A stretch of 53,341 nucleotides of DNA from Bacillota bacterium (GCA_029570375.1 JAKPXB010000037.1:1-53341); one strand, 5' to 3'; counted from the stretch's first letter, positions 1 to 7,800 are shown. A program made the numbers and translations. Notes: a model not told the origin generated them from the letters alone.

Positions 1-66
1 TATGCCGCGCTCCCCCTGATGCTGGCACTTATCACAATCGTCAGATGGTTTGTTTCTTAGACAAAA

Positions 67-109
67 GGACGGTTCCTTTCTCCCTGATTCAAAGACAAAA
101 GAACCGTCC
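67..109. repeat. REP-like inverted repeat, copy 1
   Basis: GGACGGTTC (67-75) is inverted as GAACCGTCC (101-109) with A-rich flanks, so the segment can fold into a hairpin. Read on the minus strand the right arm is GGGGACGGTTCTTTTGTCTT, almost the same as a second copy at 4266-4284. It lies 27 bases downstream of the CPBP gene end. Short hairpins with this core are common in clostridial genomes as far as I recall. There is no clear T-run on either side, so a terminator role is uncertain. Confidence 0.6.
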
Positions 110-136
110 CCGGATGATAAGAATTAAATTCGGCGA

Positions 137-1102
137 TCACGCGGCGGACGCTGCTTCCTCCTTTTTTGCGGATAAGCGGCGGAACAGATCGAACAGCACA
201 ACCACCATGACGACGGCGACACCGACGCAGACCCAGTCGATAACGCGGTTGATATCCTCCTTGCCGGTGAATATCGCGATGAGATCCTGGATCGTGGCCA
301 TCAAGTTGTTCGTAAGGTGCGCGATACAGACGGCAAAAATATTGCGTGTCTTTTTGTAAAGGAGCGCGAACACAATTCCCATAATGAAGGCGTAACTTCC
401 GTTGACAATGCTCCAGTGTCCGACGCCGAAGATAATCGCGGATCCGATGACCGGCAGCCATTTCGGGAACACTTTCTCCAGCGCGTTGAACGCGACGCCG
501 CGGAAAACAAACTCCTCCGCGATGGGCATCACAATGGTGGGCGCCATAAAGTACAGCAGAAGATCGATCAGCGGGATTTCCTGCGCACCGGGAGCGGCGC
601 CGCCCATACCCAGGATCATCGCGCTCTCTTCCTGAATCATGCGGATCAGCGAGCTGAAAAAACCCGCTGTCTCCGCGTTTATATTCGCGAACACTTTCCC
701 CAGGAACTGAACCCAGACGAATGACACACCGTATATGCCGCATCCTGTCACAATCGACCGCCACCAAAGCCCCTTCTCTTTGAGCTTCAATTTGCGCGGC
801 AGGGCAGGATCCTTCATCTCAAATTTCTTATCGATGAAAAAAATGCGCATGGTCACGTAGTAGAGAACCGTGAACAGGATGAACAGCGCAATCTCGAAGA
901 CGTTGTAAATGCGCAGAGCGGTAAACATCGGCAGTTCCACACCGAATTGGAGATAATCCGCCATCAATGAGCAGATGTAACTAAACAGCACGATATGAAC
1001 CGCGAAAGTCGAAAGCGCGAGAATCAGATACATAATTTTTTTCAGCCACACGGGCATAGCCGCCAGCCTTTGTTTTGAAACATTATTATTTTCTTCGTTC
1101 AT
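137..1102 (-). CDS. CPBP family intramembrane metalloprotease
   Basis: This 321-residue multi-pass membrane protein belongs to the CPBP (CAAX protease and bacteriocin-processing, Abi) family. The three family motifs are all present: EExxxR at 196-201 (EEFVFR), FxxxH at 225-229 (FGVGH), and HxxxN at 262-266. These are expected to bind the catalytic metal inside the membrane. At least six hydrophobic segments can be seen, and the C-terminus is charged and cytosolic-looking. The gene is the last of a minus-strand operon and starts 4 bases after the TlpA-like lipoprotein gene, so the two are probably co-transcribed. The substrate is unknown. Family members process prenylated proteins, peptides or bacteriocins, and the redox neighbours do not say which applies here. 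Confidence 0.9.
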   Translation of the reverse strand: MNEENNNVSKQRLAAMPVWLKKIMYLILALSTFAVHIVLFSYICSLMADYLQFGVELPMFTALRIYNVFEIALFILFTVLYYVTMRIFFIDKKFEMKDPALPRKLKLKEKGLWWRSIVTGCGIYGVSFVWVQFLGKVFANINAETAGFFSSLIRMIQEESAMILGMGGAAPGAQEIPLIDLLLYFMAPTIVMPIAEEFVFRGVAFNALEKVFPKWLPVIGSAIIFGVGHWSIVNGSYAFIMGIVFALLYKKTRNIFAVCIAHLTNNLMATIQDLIAIFTGKEDINRVIDWVCVGVAVVMVVVLFDLFRRLSAKKEEAASAA

Positions 1103-1106
1103 CCCG

Positions 1107-1679
1107 CTACTCCTTGCTGTCGGCTTCGACGATCTTGTCGATGCGGTCTTTCAAATGCTTGATCCCTGCGTCGCTGTTGATGGACCCCTCGATGGGATTG
1201 CCGATGATCTCGCCGTTGCGATTGACCAGAACCGTCGTTGGGAAAGCGTAAATTTTCATAAGAAACTCGCCGAGCTCCGTATTTGCCGCTGTCGGATAAA
1301 GCGTCGGGTACGTGACCCCCGTATCAGAGAGGACTCTCTTCGCCTGATCTTCCGCGTCTGCCGTCTCTCCGAGATCGGTGCAGATGCTGTAGAACGCGAC
1401 ACCCTTGCCCTCGTATGACTTGGAAATCTCCTCAAGATCCGGCATTTCGTCCACACAAGCCTTGCAGCCGATGAACCAGATATTGACGACAGTCACCGCG
1501 TTTTTGGCAAAAATATCGCTGCTCACGGTATTCCCGTTCAGATCCTTCGTCTCAAAGACAGGAAATTTCTTCGGTGTTTCCACCTTCCCGGAAGCCGCCG
1601 GATCTTTCCCCGTGCCGCAGCCCGCGGTCAAGGCCAGAAGCAGAAGGCAGGCTAACAGCAAACTGAATGTTTTTTTCAT
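1107..1679 (-). CDS. TlpA-like thiol-disulfide lipoprotein
   Basis: A 190-residue thioredoxin-fold lipoprotein. It has a lipoprotein signal peptide with lipobox LTAGC (Cys21) and a redox motif Cys72-Lys-Ala-Cys75 after the WF(I/V)xxC pattern typical of the TlpA/ResA/AhpC-TSA superfamily. It should sit on the outer face of the membrane and reduce protein disulfides or a small thiol substrate. It lies between the NapH-like iron-sulfur membrane protein, which could feed it electrons, and the CPBP protease. The start follows AAAGAAAGG a few bases upstream. In other clostridia a TlpA protein, a 4Fe-4S membrane protein and a CD1871A CXXC protein recur together, as they do here. The physiological substrate cannot be read from the sequence. 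Confidence 0.9.
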   Translation of the reverse strand: MKKTFSLLLACLLLLALTAGCGTGKDPAASGKVETPKKFPVFETKDLNGNTVSSDIFAKNAVTVVNIWFIGCKACVDEMPDLEEISKSYEGKGVAFYSICTDLGETADAEDQAKRVLSDTGVTYPTLYPTAANTELGEFLMKIYAFPTTVLVNRNGEIIGNPIEGSINSDAGIKHLKDRIDKIVEADSKE

Positions 1680-1867
1680 TTTTCTATCCTTTCTTTACTG
1701 ATGCGAATCAACAGGTTTTCTATGGACAACTGACACCGCATCCGGAGCCCATGCCACGCGGCAGTCTGTTCGCTCCGCTTGTCAGTGATCATATAATACA
1801 GAGAGACCTCCTGTCTGACACGCCTCCCGGACGGCATGCTGTCAGGCACGAAGCTCTGGAACAGCAG

Positions 1868-2812
1868 CTACTTGTCCCGCTCGTGGCAGCCGGCGCATCC
1901 GGCGCCCGCGCAGGGAGATTCCGCCTTGTCCGCGCGTTTCTCAAAGAGCCGGAAGGAATGGGAGATCGCGCTGGTCGGACAGGCTTTTTCACATTCTCCG
2001 CACCGTATGCACTCGGGGTGTACCTGATTGTCGCGGATATCAACATCCATGCCGCAGACCCGCGCGCATTTTCCGCAGTTCACGCATTTGTCTCTGTCCA
2101 CATGGAATCTGTACATAGAAACGCGGTTAAAGAGCGAATAAAACGCCCCCAGCGGGCAGAGCCATTTGCAGAACGGGCGGTAGAACAGAATCGACAGCAC
2201 GACCACGGCGGCGAGAATGGCGGCTTTCAGCGAAAAGAGAGGCCCCAGGGCGGCGCGAATTCCCGAATTAGCAATCGAAAGCGGAATCCCGCCTTCCAGA
2301 ACGCCCTGCGGACAGATGTACTTGCAGAAAAAAGGCGATCCCATCCCCGAGGGGTTGGTAAGAATAACCGGCAGCAGCCCCACCACGACAAAAAGGATCA
2401 CATATTTCACATAGCGGAGCGCTTTCACCTTTCTGGTGCTGAACTTCTTCGTCGGGATGCGGTGCAGGAGATCCTGGAACCACCCGAACGGACAGAGAAA
2501 CCCGCAGATAAACCGCCCGGCGAGCACGCCGAAGAAAGTCAGCAGGCCGAGAATATAGAAGGAGATTCTGTGTTTCGGGGAGCCGACGACCGCCTGATAG
2601 GCGCCGACGGGACACGCGCCCGTCGCCGCGGGACACGAATAGCAGTTTAAGCCCGGCACACAGATATGTTTGACCGGCCCCCGATAGATCACGCCCTTGA
2701 AAAAATTCGGCAGATGAATATTGGTGAGGAGCGTCGCCGCCGCCTGTATCCAGCCGCGTTTGATGCGGAATTTCCCGCGTTTTTTATCCGTATTTATCTG
2801 TTTCGATTTCAT
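1868..2812 (-). CDS. NapH-like membrane 4Fe-4S ferredoxin protein
   Basis: A 314-residue polytopic membrane protein with a C-terminal ferredoxin domain. Membrane-embedded CxxxCP motifs occur at about 103-107, 163-167 and 215-219, as in NapH/MauN/CcoG-type proteins. Two [4Fe-4S] binding sets follow at Cys243/246/249/253 and Cys268/271/274/278. A cysteine cluster at 301-309 (CAGAGCAGC) extends the C-terminus and is unusual. The protein probably passes electrons across the membrane, here to the TlpA-like lipoprotein encoded next, with the CD1871A-type CXXC protein encoded upstream as a partner. That electron path is inference from gene order. The start ATG has a GAGG element at workable spacing. 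Confidence 0.88.
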   Translation of the reverse strand: MKSKQINTDKKRGKFRIKRGWIQAAATLLTNIHLPNFFKGVIYRGPVKHICVPGLNCYSCPAATGACPVGAYQAVVGSPKHRISFYILGLLTFFGVLAGRFICGFLCPFGWFQDLLHRIPTKKFSTRKVKALRYVKYVILFVVVGLLPVILTNPSGMGSPFFCKYICPQGVLEGGIPLSIANSGIRAALGPLFSLKAAILAAVVVLSILFYRPFCKWLCPLGAFYSLFNRVSMYRFHVDRDKCVNCGKCARVCGMDVDIRDNQVHPECIRCGECEKACPTSAISHSFRLFEKRADKAESPCAGAGCAGCHERDK

Positions 2813-2935
2813 GCCCGATGCCTCGCTATTACCCGCGTCCTCTCACCCGATCGCAGTGCCCGGAAGACCGGACCTGATCCGATTGATGAGAATCTCATCC
2901 TGCCATCCGCCTGAATCGTCCGGATTCACCGGACA

Positions 2936-3118
2936 TCAGCCGATGCCGATACACTCCAGACAGATGCGCACCGCCTTCTTAAACACTTCCAGCGCCTCGC
3001 CGTTCAGCGCGCCGAGAATGACGAAAGCGACAGCGAGTGCGAGGAGCAGAAGACGAAACGCAAGCGTCGAGTGACGCGAACAAAGCGCAGACATAAATTT
3101 GCCGTCGGCCTTTTTCAT
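2936..3118 (-). CDS. CD1871A-type small CXXC membrane protein
   Basis: A 60-residue protein with one transmembrane segment (about 20-42) and a C-terminal Cys-Leu-Glu-Cys motif (54-57, ICLECIG). This matches the small clostridial family named after C. difficile CD1871A. AGAGGGGA sits about seven bases before the ATG and supports the start. It is the first gene of the operon that continues with the ferredoxin membrane protein, the TlpA lipoprotein and the CPBP protease. A likely role is a membrane thiol relay between the Fe-S protein and the lipoprotein. That role is inferred from the conserved neighbourhood and has not been demonstrated to my knowledge. Confidence 0.8.
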   Translation of the reverse strand: MKKADGKFMSALCSRHSTLAFRLLLLALAVAFVILGALNGEALEVFKKAVRICLECIGIG

Positions 3119-3153
3119 GCATTATCCCCTCTTTTATGCAATTATGTCCCTCT

Positions 3154-3181
3154 ATCTTAGCAGTATTTCCAAAAGTGTAAA
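3154..3181 (-). promoter_or_regulatory. Predicted sigma-A promoter of the thiol-redox operon
   Basis: On the minus strand, TTTACA (3176-3181) and TAAGAT (3154-3159) are separated by 16 bases, about 36 bases upstream of the CD1871A-type start. This is a reasonable vegetative promoter for the four-gene operon. Confidence 0.5.
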
Positions 3182-3393
3182 GCCCCAGCGGAAAGTTTGG
3201 GGGAAATTGGGGGGAAATGCCTATAAAAAGGGCGATCATATTTTTCCGGTCTTCGATCAAGTCCCGCCGATCCATTCATATGATCCAAAACTCATTCAGA
3301 AGAGGGACCTCGATCAATCATTGTATAATGTTAGGCAGTCAACCTGCACCGTTTCCTTACCCGGTCTCTGATCGAAAGAAAAGCAACAAAACA

Positions 3394-4194
3394 ATGTACG
3401 AACTCGTCTGCGAAAAAGAAGCTTCCCAGGATTTTCTGGTCGTCCGCAAAGATGGCCGCGAGATGGCCAGGCTGCGTTATTACCGCAACGACTATCATCA
3501 GAGGAATCTCTACCTCGCGATTAGCCGGATTTATTTGCCTCGTGACGAAGCCGCTTCATGCTTCCGTCTGATTGCCGACCGTTTCCGGCAGCCGCTGCAG
3601 GTGATGATCTCATCGGACAATCAGAAGGACGCCGCCTTCCTTCACGCGGGAGGTTTTCACCTCAAGCGCCGGTGTTTTGAGGCAGCGGTATCACGGGACG
3701 ATTACCTCGGACGCGCGGGTACGGCCGTTCTCGAATCAGCCGGCTGCGGGAGCCGGGACTACCGGCTGTGTGCCGAACGCATGCTCGAACACTACATCCG
3801 CATGCATCGTGATATCAATCCCTGGACCGCCGACGCGCAGGCATTCTTCGATTCATTGCCGAGCCGTGTGTTCTTCACGGCACCGGACGGAACGGCCAAG
3901 AATTTCGCTTTTGAGGGAACCGGGAATATGGCTCTCGCTGAGACCGGGAATCGAGCTTCGATGGAAATCGAAAACTTCGCTTTTTTGGAAAATGAGGAAA
4001 TCGCCTATGTCCTTGGCGGCGGGAAAGACTCTTTTCTGAACTTTCTGGAAACGCTCATACCCCGTCTGTTCCGGGAACACGCCGTGCTGCTGTTCGAAGC
4101 GGACGACGTCGACCCGTACGCGATGATCCTGAAAAATCTGTTCAGACACGCGCATCAGGATACATTTGACACCTGGATTTATGACCGGCCTTGA
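3394..4194 (+). CDS. GNAT-like protein of unknown substrate
   Basis: A 266-residue soluble protein, taken from the ATG at 3394 (MYELVCEKE). The reading frame is open from 3217, but the upstream part has no coding character. Patterns such as FLHAGGFHLKRR and a C-terminal half with repeated alpha/beta spacing suggest one or two GNAT acetyltransferase folds, but the acetyl-CoA loop is not clear. There is no convincing Shine-Dalgarno sequence. A TATAAT hexamer at 3324-3329 could be the -10 element of its promoter. It stands alone, divergent from the redox operon. Low similarity to a recognisable subfamily makes the function uncertain. An unrelated two-domain protein is the alternative. Confidence 0.6.
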   Translation: MYELVCEKEASQDFLVVRKDGREMARLRYYRNDYHQRNLYLAISRIYLPRDEAASCFRLIADRFRQPLQVMISSDNQKDAAFLHAGGFHLKRRCFEAAVSRDDYLGRAGTAVLESAGCGSRDYRLCAERMLEHYIRMHRDINPWTADAQAFFDSLPSRVFFTAPDGTAKNFAFEGTGNMALAETGNRASMEIENFAFLENEEIAYVLGGGKDSFLNFLETLIPRLFREHAVLLFEADDVDPYAMILKNLFRHAHQDTFDTWIYDRP

Positions 4195-4265
4195 ACGACA
4201 TAGACGCTGCCAAACATGACGGGCTTTGAACAACATAAACGCGGTCAAAAAGGGGCGGCGCAGCA

Positions 4266-4373
4266 GGGACGGTTCTTTCGTCTTACGGCAAGAGGAACGA
4301 CTCAATCATCTTCGTGACGAAAAACCATTCCCTCTTCTCTTTCAACGGAATAACAGAACCGTTTCGATCCCCG
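4266..4373. repeat. REP-like repeat, copy 2, decayed inverted pair
   Basis: GGGACGGTTCTTTCGTCTT at 4266-4284 is nearly identical to the right arm of copy 1 (67-109, opposite orientation). Near 4352-4373 an inverted relative (AACAGAACCGTTTCGATCCC) closes the unit. The segment overlaps the broken end of a radical SAM gene, so the repeat may mark the point where the gene was disrupted. Confidence 0.5.
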
Positions 4374-4585
4374 CCGCGCTCAATCCGCGGTAAAGGACGC
4401 TGGCAAAATCGCTGTAAGCCCGGCTTCCGGGCAGCCTCACCGGGAAGCATCGATGCCAGAAATTCCAGCCGTTCCAGACAAGCGACTATGTCTGAAAAAG
4501 GCATCAGCGGCCCCGCGCCACCCCTGACATAACAGTGCCTGCAAGCCGTATCGCAGCCTGCCACCAGAAGATCAAAATTGATCAC
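4283..4585 (-). pseudogene. Truncated radical SAM protein
   Basis: About 50 residues are convincing: after a GTG start at 4585 (GAGGAG four bases upstream) comes INFDLLVAGCDTACRHC, which carries the radical SAM CxxxCxxC iron-sulfur motif. Radical SAM proteins are usually longer than 250 residues. Here the frame soon loses family character and runs into the REP-like repeat at 4266-4373. The remainder of the enzyme is absent downstream. It looks like an N-terminal fragment left by deletion or by insertion of the repeat. The fragment also abuts the remnant relaxase gene, so the breakpoint may belong to the same excision scar. Confidence 0.6.
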
Positions 4586-5067
4586 CCTCCTCTCCTCTCT
4601 TCCCGCCATCGCATGAGAAAGACCGTTCGGACAAAGTCCACAGAATCGTGTTCGCTCTCCTGTCGTTTATACTAGCATGACCGAAAACAAGCGGCAGCGC
4701 TCTGACAAAGACTTGCTCCAGCTTGGATTGATGGGCGGTAAGCTGCTCTTTATCGGAAATGCGGTTATTGCAGAGCAGGCGGGTTTGGGCGATGATCTCA
4801 TCCAGATACCGGATGTCCTCGCGCAATAAAAATTGCGTCCTCTTGGGGGACGCACGGTTGCGGGGCAGGATGCCCATCTTATATTGATGCGGTCACATAA
4901 AACTGCTTTTCAGTCTTGATGTCGTCCTGGGTGTATTCCAGCACGTTCCGCAAGCCCTGAAAGACGGTATCGTAAAAATCAAAATTCTCGATCTTATTGG
5001 TATTAGTGGCATAGTCGATCACCCGGTCAAGGCGGTCGTTCACGTCCCAGGTCGCTGTTGTCGCCAT
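4572..5067 (-). pseudogene. Deleted relaxase (mobilisation nuclease) of a Tn1549-like element
   Basis: The first piece (start ATG 5067, strong AAAGGAGG before it) reads MATTATWDVNDRLDRVIDY and continues with TEKQFYVTA. This resembles the N-terminus of relaxases from Tn1549/CTn-type elements, which open with a similar W-x-(V/I)-x-x-(R/W)-L-x-(R/K)-V-I-x-Y pattern. The frame ends at 4879. A second piece in another frame (about 4670-4877, REDIRYLDEIIAQTRLLCNN) resembles the C-terminal linker of the same protein. The catalytic His triad region is missing. Full relaxases have about 450 residues, so this is a deletion-frameshift remnant. Neighbouring scars (DpnD/PcfM-like, ParA, primase tail) come from the same element. 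Confidence 0.55.
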
Positions 5068-5119
5068 CAACGCACCTCCTTTCCGGCGATGTGACCGCCG
5101 TTTGAATATCCTGTACCGC

Positions 5120-5197
5120 TCATCTGAACCGGTTGGCTTCAATGTTGATGGTCATGCGGAGCGTTTCCGTAATCTCCACCTGATAGAGCTTTTTCAT
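5120..5197 (-). pseudogene. DpnD/PcfM-like N-terminal remnant
   Basis: A 25-codon frame (MKKLYQVEITETL...) with a strong AAGGAG about ten bases upstream. The opening resembles the small DpnD/PcfM-like proteins of clostridial conjugative elements, which begin with a similar K-x-Y-x-V-x-I-T-E-T-L. The rest is missing, and the relaxase remnant follows at once. It may still be translated, but a function is doubtful. Confidence 0.4.
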
Positions 5198-5294
5198 AGG
5201 GCAAATCTCCTTATTATTTTTTGGCAAAAGAAAAAGGCGCTGATTTTCTCAACGCCTCAAGCTGCTTTACTGTATTCAGTTTACGTCTATATCC

Positions 5295-6515
5295 TTAATA
5301 CTCATCCATCAGCAGGAATTCCGCAAGGTGCTTATGCCTCACGCCTTCCACGTTGTCGCGCCAGAAATCATCCATCGTGACAACATATTTCGGGTAATGA
5401 TCTTTAACGGCAAGCAGCGGAGCGAATTCGCGGTCAATGGTTTCCTGCGAAACCGTGGGCGTATAGGAAACCTGAATGTATACCTTGTCGTTTTTCTGTT
5501 CGGCAATGAAGTCAACCTCTTTGGTATATAGCTTGCCGACGCAAACGCGGTATCCGCGGCGTTCAAGCTCCAGCATCACGATGTTTTCCAGAATACCGGA
5601 AATCATCCTGTCCTTGTACCCCATAACCGCGTAGGCCAATGACTGATCCCCGATATAATACTTTTCGTTGGTCTGTAAAATCTCCCTGCCCTTGATGTCG
5701 TATCGGGGAATCTTGCAGATGATATAGGCGCTTTCAAGGGCGCTTAAATAGTTATAAACGGTGTTCAGATCAACCTTGCGTTGCTGGCTCTTGAAATAAT
5801 CGGCCACGTTTTTAGCGGAAAAAGTATTGCCGATGTTGTCGAACACAAACTTCACCACACGCTCCAAGAGTTCGATGTTTCGGATTTTATGGCGCTGTAT
5901 CGTGTCGCGGAGAATAGCCGACGAATAGATGTCGTTCACGATGCGGTAGGCCACATCTTCATCGTAGTCGCCGATATGGACGGCGGGAAAGCCGCCAAGC
6001 CGGATATAGGAGCGGATTTCCTCACGGATGTTGGCCGGCTTCTCGCCTGTGCGCACTTCCTTGAACAGCAGGTATTCCCGGAAGGACAGCGTGCTGATCT
6101 TGATCTCCACATAGCGTCCCGCGATGTAGGTCGCAAGCTCGGAGGACAGCAGGCGTGAATTGGAGCCTGTGATATACAGGTCGGCATTGGCGCTTGAAAG
6201 CAGGGAGTTGACCGCCTTTTCCCAGTGCTTCACCTCCTGAATCTCGTCCAGAAGGACATAATAACGGCCTTCGCCGGTCATGTGAGCTTTCAAATGCTTG
6301 TGCAGCTTCTCCGCCGTATCAAGATCGGCAAAGTCAAGGTTCTCAAAATTGATATAAACGATGTTTTCCGGCACAACGCCGTTTTGTTCAAGCTCATCCC
6401 TTACCATCATCAAAATGGAGGACTTCCCGCAACGCCGGATGCCCGTCAGCACCTTGACAAAGGGTTTATCTATGAACGGCCTGATTTGCTTCAAATACAA
6501 TTCTCTTTGGATCAT
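5295..6515 (-). CDS. AAA ATPase with DUF4143 domain
   Basis: A 406-residue P-loop ATPase of the prokaryotic AAA_14/DUF4143 group. The Walker A motif is GIRRCGKS in the first 40 residues. A Walker B YYVLLDEIQE follows near residue 95, and a C-terminal nuclease-like DUF4143 domain contains CVGKLYTKEVDFI. I prefer the ATG at 6515 over the GTG at 6524 because AAAAGGCGG then lies at usable spacing. Such genes are common, often horizontally moved, and their cellular role is largely unknown. It lies inside the mobile-element scar zone yet is intact. It may therefore be a later passenger or an independent insertion. Confidence 0.85.
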   Translation of the reverse strand: MIQRELYLKQIRPFIDKPFVKVLTGIRRCGKSSILMMVRDELEQNGVVPENIVYINFENLDFADLDTAEKLHKHLKAHMTGEGRYYVLLDEIQEVKHWEKAVNSLLSSANADLYITGSNSRLLSSELATYIAGRYVEIKISTLSFREYLLFKEVRTGEKPANIREEIRSYIRLGGFPAVHIGDYDEDVAYRIVNDIYSSAILRDTIQRHKIRNIELLERVVKFVFDNIGNTFSAKNVADYFKSQQRKVDLNTVYNYLSALESAYIICKIPRYDIKGREILQTNEKYYIGDQSLAYAVMGYKDRMISGILENIVMLELERRGYRVCVGKLYTKEVDFIAEQKNDKVYIQVSYTPTVSQETIDREFAPLLAVKDHYPKYVVTMDDFWRDNVEGVRHKHLAEFLLMDEY

Positions 6516-6642
6516 GATAATCACCGCCTTTTTTGAATTATACCACGATCCAGAGCGAATATGTAAGCAATATTTAGGGTTATACCCCTAAAACTCTCTT
6601 TTCAACAAGGATACGATTGTGGTGTATTCTGATGCTGTTCAT

Positions 6643-6852
6643 TTACCGCTCCCGTTCCGCTTGCCTGCCGGATACAAAGCGCAGATAATCATTCATATCC
6701 TTTCCACGTTTCGGCGGCTCATCGGAAACAGTGTAGGCGGAGGGCAGAACGGTCTGTATGATCTGTGCCGCAAGGCCGATGCCCAGGTTGACCGCCGTTG
6801 TCGTTTTTCCCACGCCGCCCTTTCGGTTGGCGAGGGCGATTACTTTTGACAT
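6643..6852 (-). pseudogene. ParA N-terminus fused to primase-like C-terminus by deletion
   Basis: The first 28 residues (MSKVIALANRKGGVGKTTT...) are a textbook ParA/Soj deviant Walker A start with AGGAGG upstream. From residue 29 the sequence changes abruptly to AQIIQTVLPSAYTVSDEPP and RGKDMNDYL, which resembles the C-terminus of a CHC2/TOPRIM-type primase of conjugative elements. The junction is in frame and the ParA switch regions are gone. An internal deletion joining two genes of one integrated element explains this. The 69-residue product is unlikely to work as either parent. Confidence 0.65.
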
Positions 6853-6874
6853 TCTGTTTCCTCCTTTCTTATAT

Positions 6875-6917
6875 AAAAAAGCCGCTTGCTCTATATGTTT
6901 AATAAAGCAAACGGCTT
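6875..6917 (-). terminator. Rho-independent terminator upstream of the parA scar
   Basis: On the minus strand AAGCCGTTTGC (6907-6917) pairs with GCAAGCGGCTT (6879-6889), and six T residues follow. It would end transcripts coming from the small genes at 7007-7398. Confidence 0.75.
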
Positions 6918-7006
6918 CCTAACTAAGCCATAGATGAAAGGGCAATATTAGCACACTTTAATACTTTCCTTTCAGTCTTGACGTTCTATTCCACTGGTGA
7001 TACTGG

Positions 7007-7120
7007 TCATTCTTCGTGATCTAAGGCGCAGTCTTTAATATCAGCTATTAGTTCGCCAATATAAAACTGTAAGGCTTCCGGATGGCGGGGTAGCTGCATG
7101 TAAAGATAAGGGACATCCAT
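7007..7120 (-). CDS. Small protein, mobile-element remnant region
   Basis: A 37-residue frame (MDVPYLYMQLPRHPEALQF...) whose ATG directly follows the TAA of the upstream frame, suggesting translational coupling. It is acidic and soluble-looking, with no motif I recognise. It lies with other fragments of a conjugative element between tRNA-Ser and the ParA scar, so it may be a minor element gene or the tail of a larger one. Confidence 0.35.
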   Translation of the reverse strand: MDVPYLYMQLPRHPEALQFYIGELIADIKDCALDHEE

Positions 7121-7398
7121 TTATAAAGCCGCGAAAAGATACAGCAGAAAATAATAGATGCCCATGTGTTGGTTTTGTTGATAGAGGCTTTCAATATGTT
7201 CTATTACCTCCTGCGGGTCCATATCAGCTTCTACAATGGTATCCAGCATGGAGGTATACGCCCCGGACATTAGATTGAGCTTATTCTTAACAATCCGATT
7301 TTCAGAGGTCAGCACTCCTTCTTTCATCAATATGGCTTTGTCGTACTCTGCGTCTTGATCGATGGTTTGTCCAACAAGTCGAGCATTTGGAAGTTCAT
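7121..7398 (-). pseudogene. Frameshifted small gene of the element remnant
   Basis: The longest open piece (7121-7327) encodes a helical, acidic segment (ENRIVKNKLNLMSGAYTSML, then EADMDPQEVIEHIESLY). It has no ribosome binding site of its own. A strong AAAGGAG at about 7406-7412 instead precedes an ATG at 7398 (MNFQMLDLLDKPS) in another frame, which ends at about 7324. The coding signal of the downstream piece continues upstream in its own frame past its first ATG. The simplest reading is one gene with a frameshift around 7340-7380. I do not recognise the family. Confidence 0.4.
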
Positions 7399-7574
7399 CT
7401 TCGTACTCCTTTCCATAAAATTATGGTTGCTTGGTATATTGTTCCACTTCTTCTTTTGTCGTGGTTTATCGTCCCTCGCGGGGACGGATAACAAAAAGGG
7501 TAACATTTTCGTTGGCTCCGTACATTTGGTAGAATAACTCCTCTTGTCACTCAGTTGCCCTTAGAATGCAGAAA

Positions 7575-7609
7575 TCCCGAAAAACCTGATAAAATCAAGC
7601 CTTTCGGGA
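7575..7609 (-). terminator. Stem-loop downstream of tRNA-Ser
   Basis: TCCCGAAA (read on the minus strand from 7609) pairs with TTTCGGGA ending at 7575, directly beyond the CCA end of tRNA-Ser. The T-run after it is weak. Confidence 0.45.
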
Positions 7610-7614
7610 CTGCT

Positions 7615-7707
7615 TGGCGGAGGGCAAGAGATTCGAACTCTCGGTACCCTTTGAGGGGCACACGCGATTTCCAGTCGCGCTCCTTCAGCCATCTCGGACA
7701 ACCCTCC
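7615..7707 (-). tRNA. tRNA-Ser (anticodon GGA)
   Basis: A 93-nt class II tRNA. The acceptor stem GGAGGGT/GCCCTCC has G as discriminator and an encoded CCA (7615-7617). The anticodon loop holds GGA (gact-GGA-aatc), a long variable arm is present, and the T-loop is GTTCGAATC. The 3' end faces the mobile-element remnants, as expected if an element once integrated here. No duplicated tRNA 3' end was seen on the far side. Confidence 0.95.
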
Positions 7708-7771
7708 GTTTGCTGTGCAGCAGCCATGAAGCGCTCGCTCAAAGATTTCGGAAAAGCCATTGAGCATAGCG

Positions 7772-7800
7772 ATAGTAACACGCGCTTTTTTGCTTGTCAA
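7772..7800 (-). promoter_or_regulatory. Promoter of tRNA-Ser
   Basis: A perfect TTGACA (7795-7800, minus strand) and TACTAT (7772-7777) are separated by 17 bases. The predicted start lies about 58 bases upstream of the mature tRNA. Confidence 0.8.

Noticed and set aside
137-767. Long overlapping frames inside the CPBP gene on both strands
   Set aside because: They are shadows of a high-GC gene: arginine-rich and without start signals.
1683-1800. A 38-codon minus-strand frame (MITDKRSEQTAAWHGL...) whose stop overlaps the TlpA start
   Set aside because: AGGAGG is about 14 bases from the ATG, too far, and the content has no protein-like pattern. The ATGA overlap alone is not enough.
7466-7485. 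CGTCCC/GGGACG dyad as a third REP-like copy
   Set aside because: Only the short GGGGACGG core is shared, and the rest of the repeat consensus is missing.
7615-7707. Attachment site at the 3' end of tRNA-Ser for the mobile-element remnant
   Set aside because: No second copy of the tRNA 3' end was seen near 4.2-4.7 kb, so integration here is only possible, not shown.
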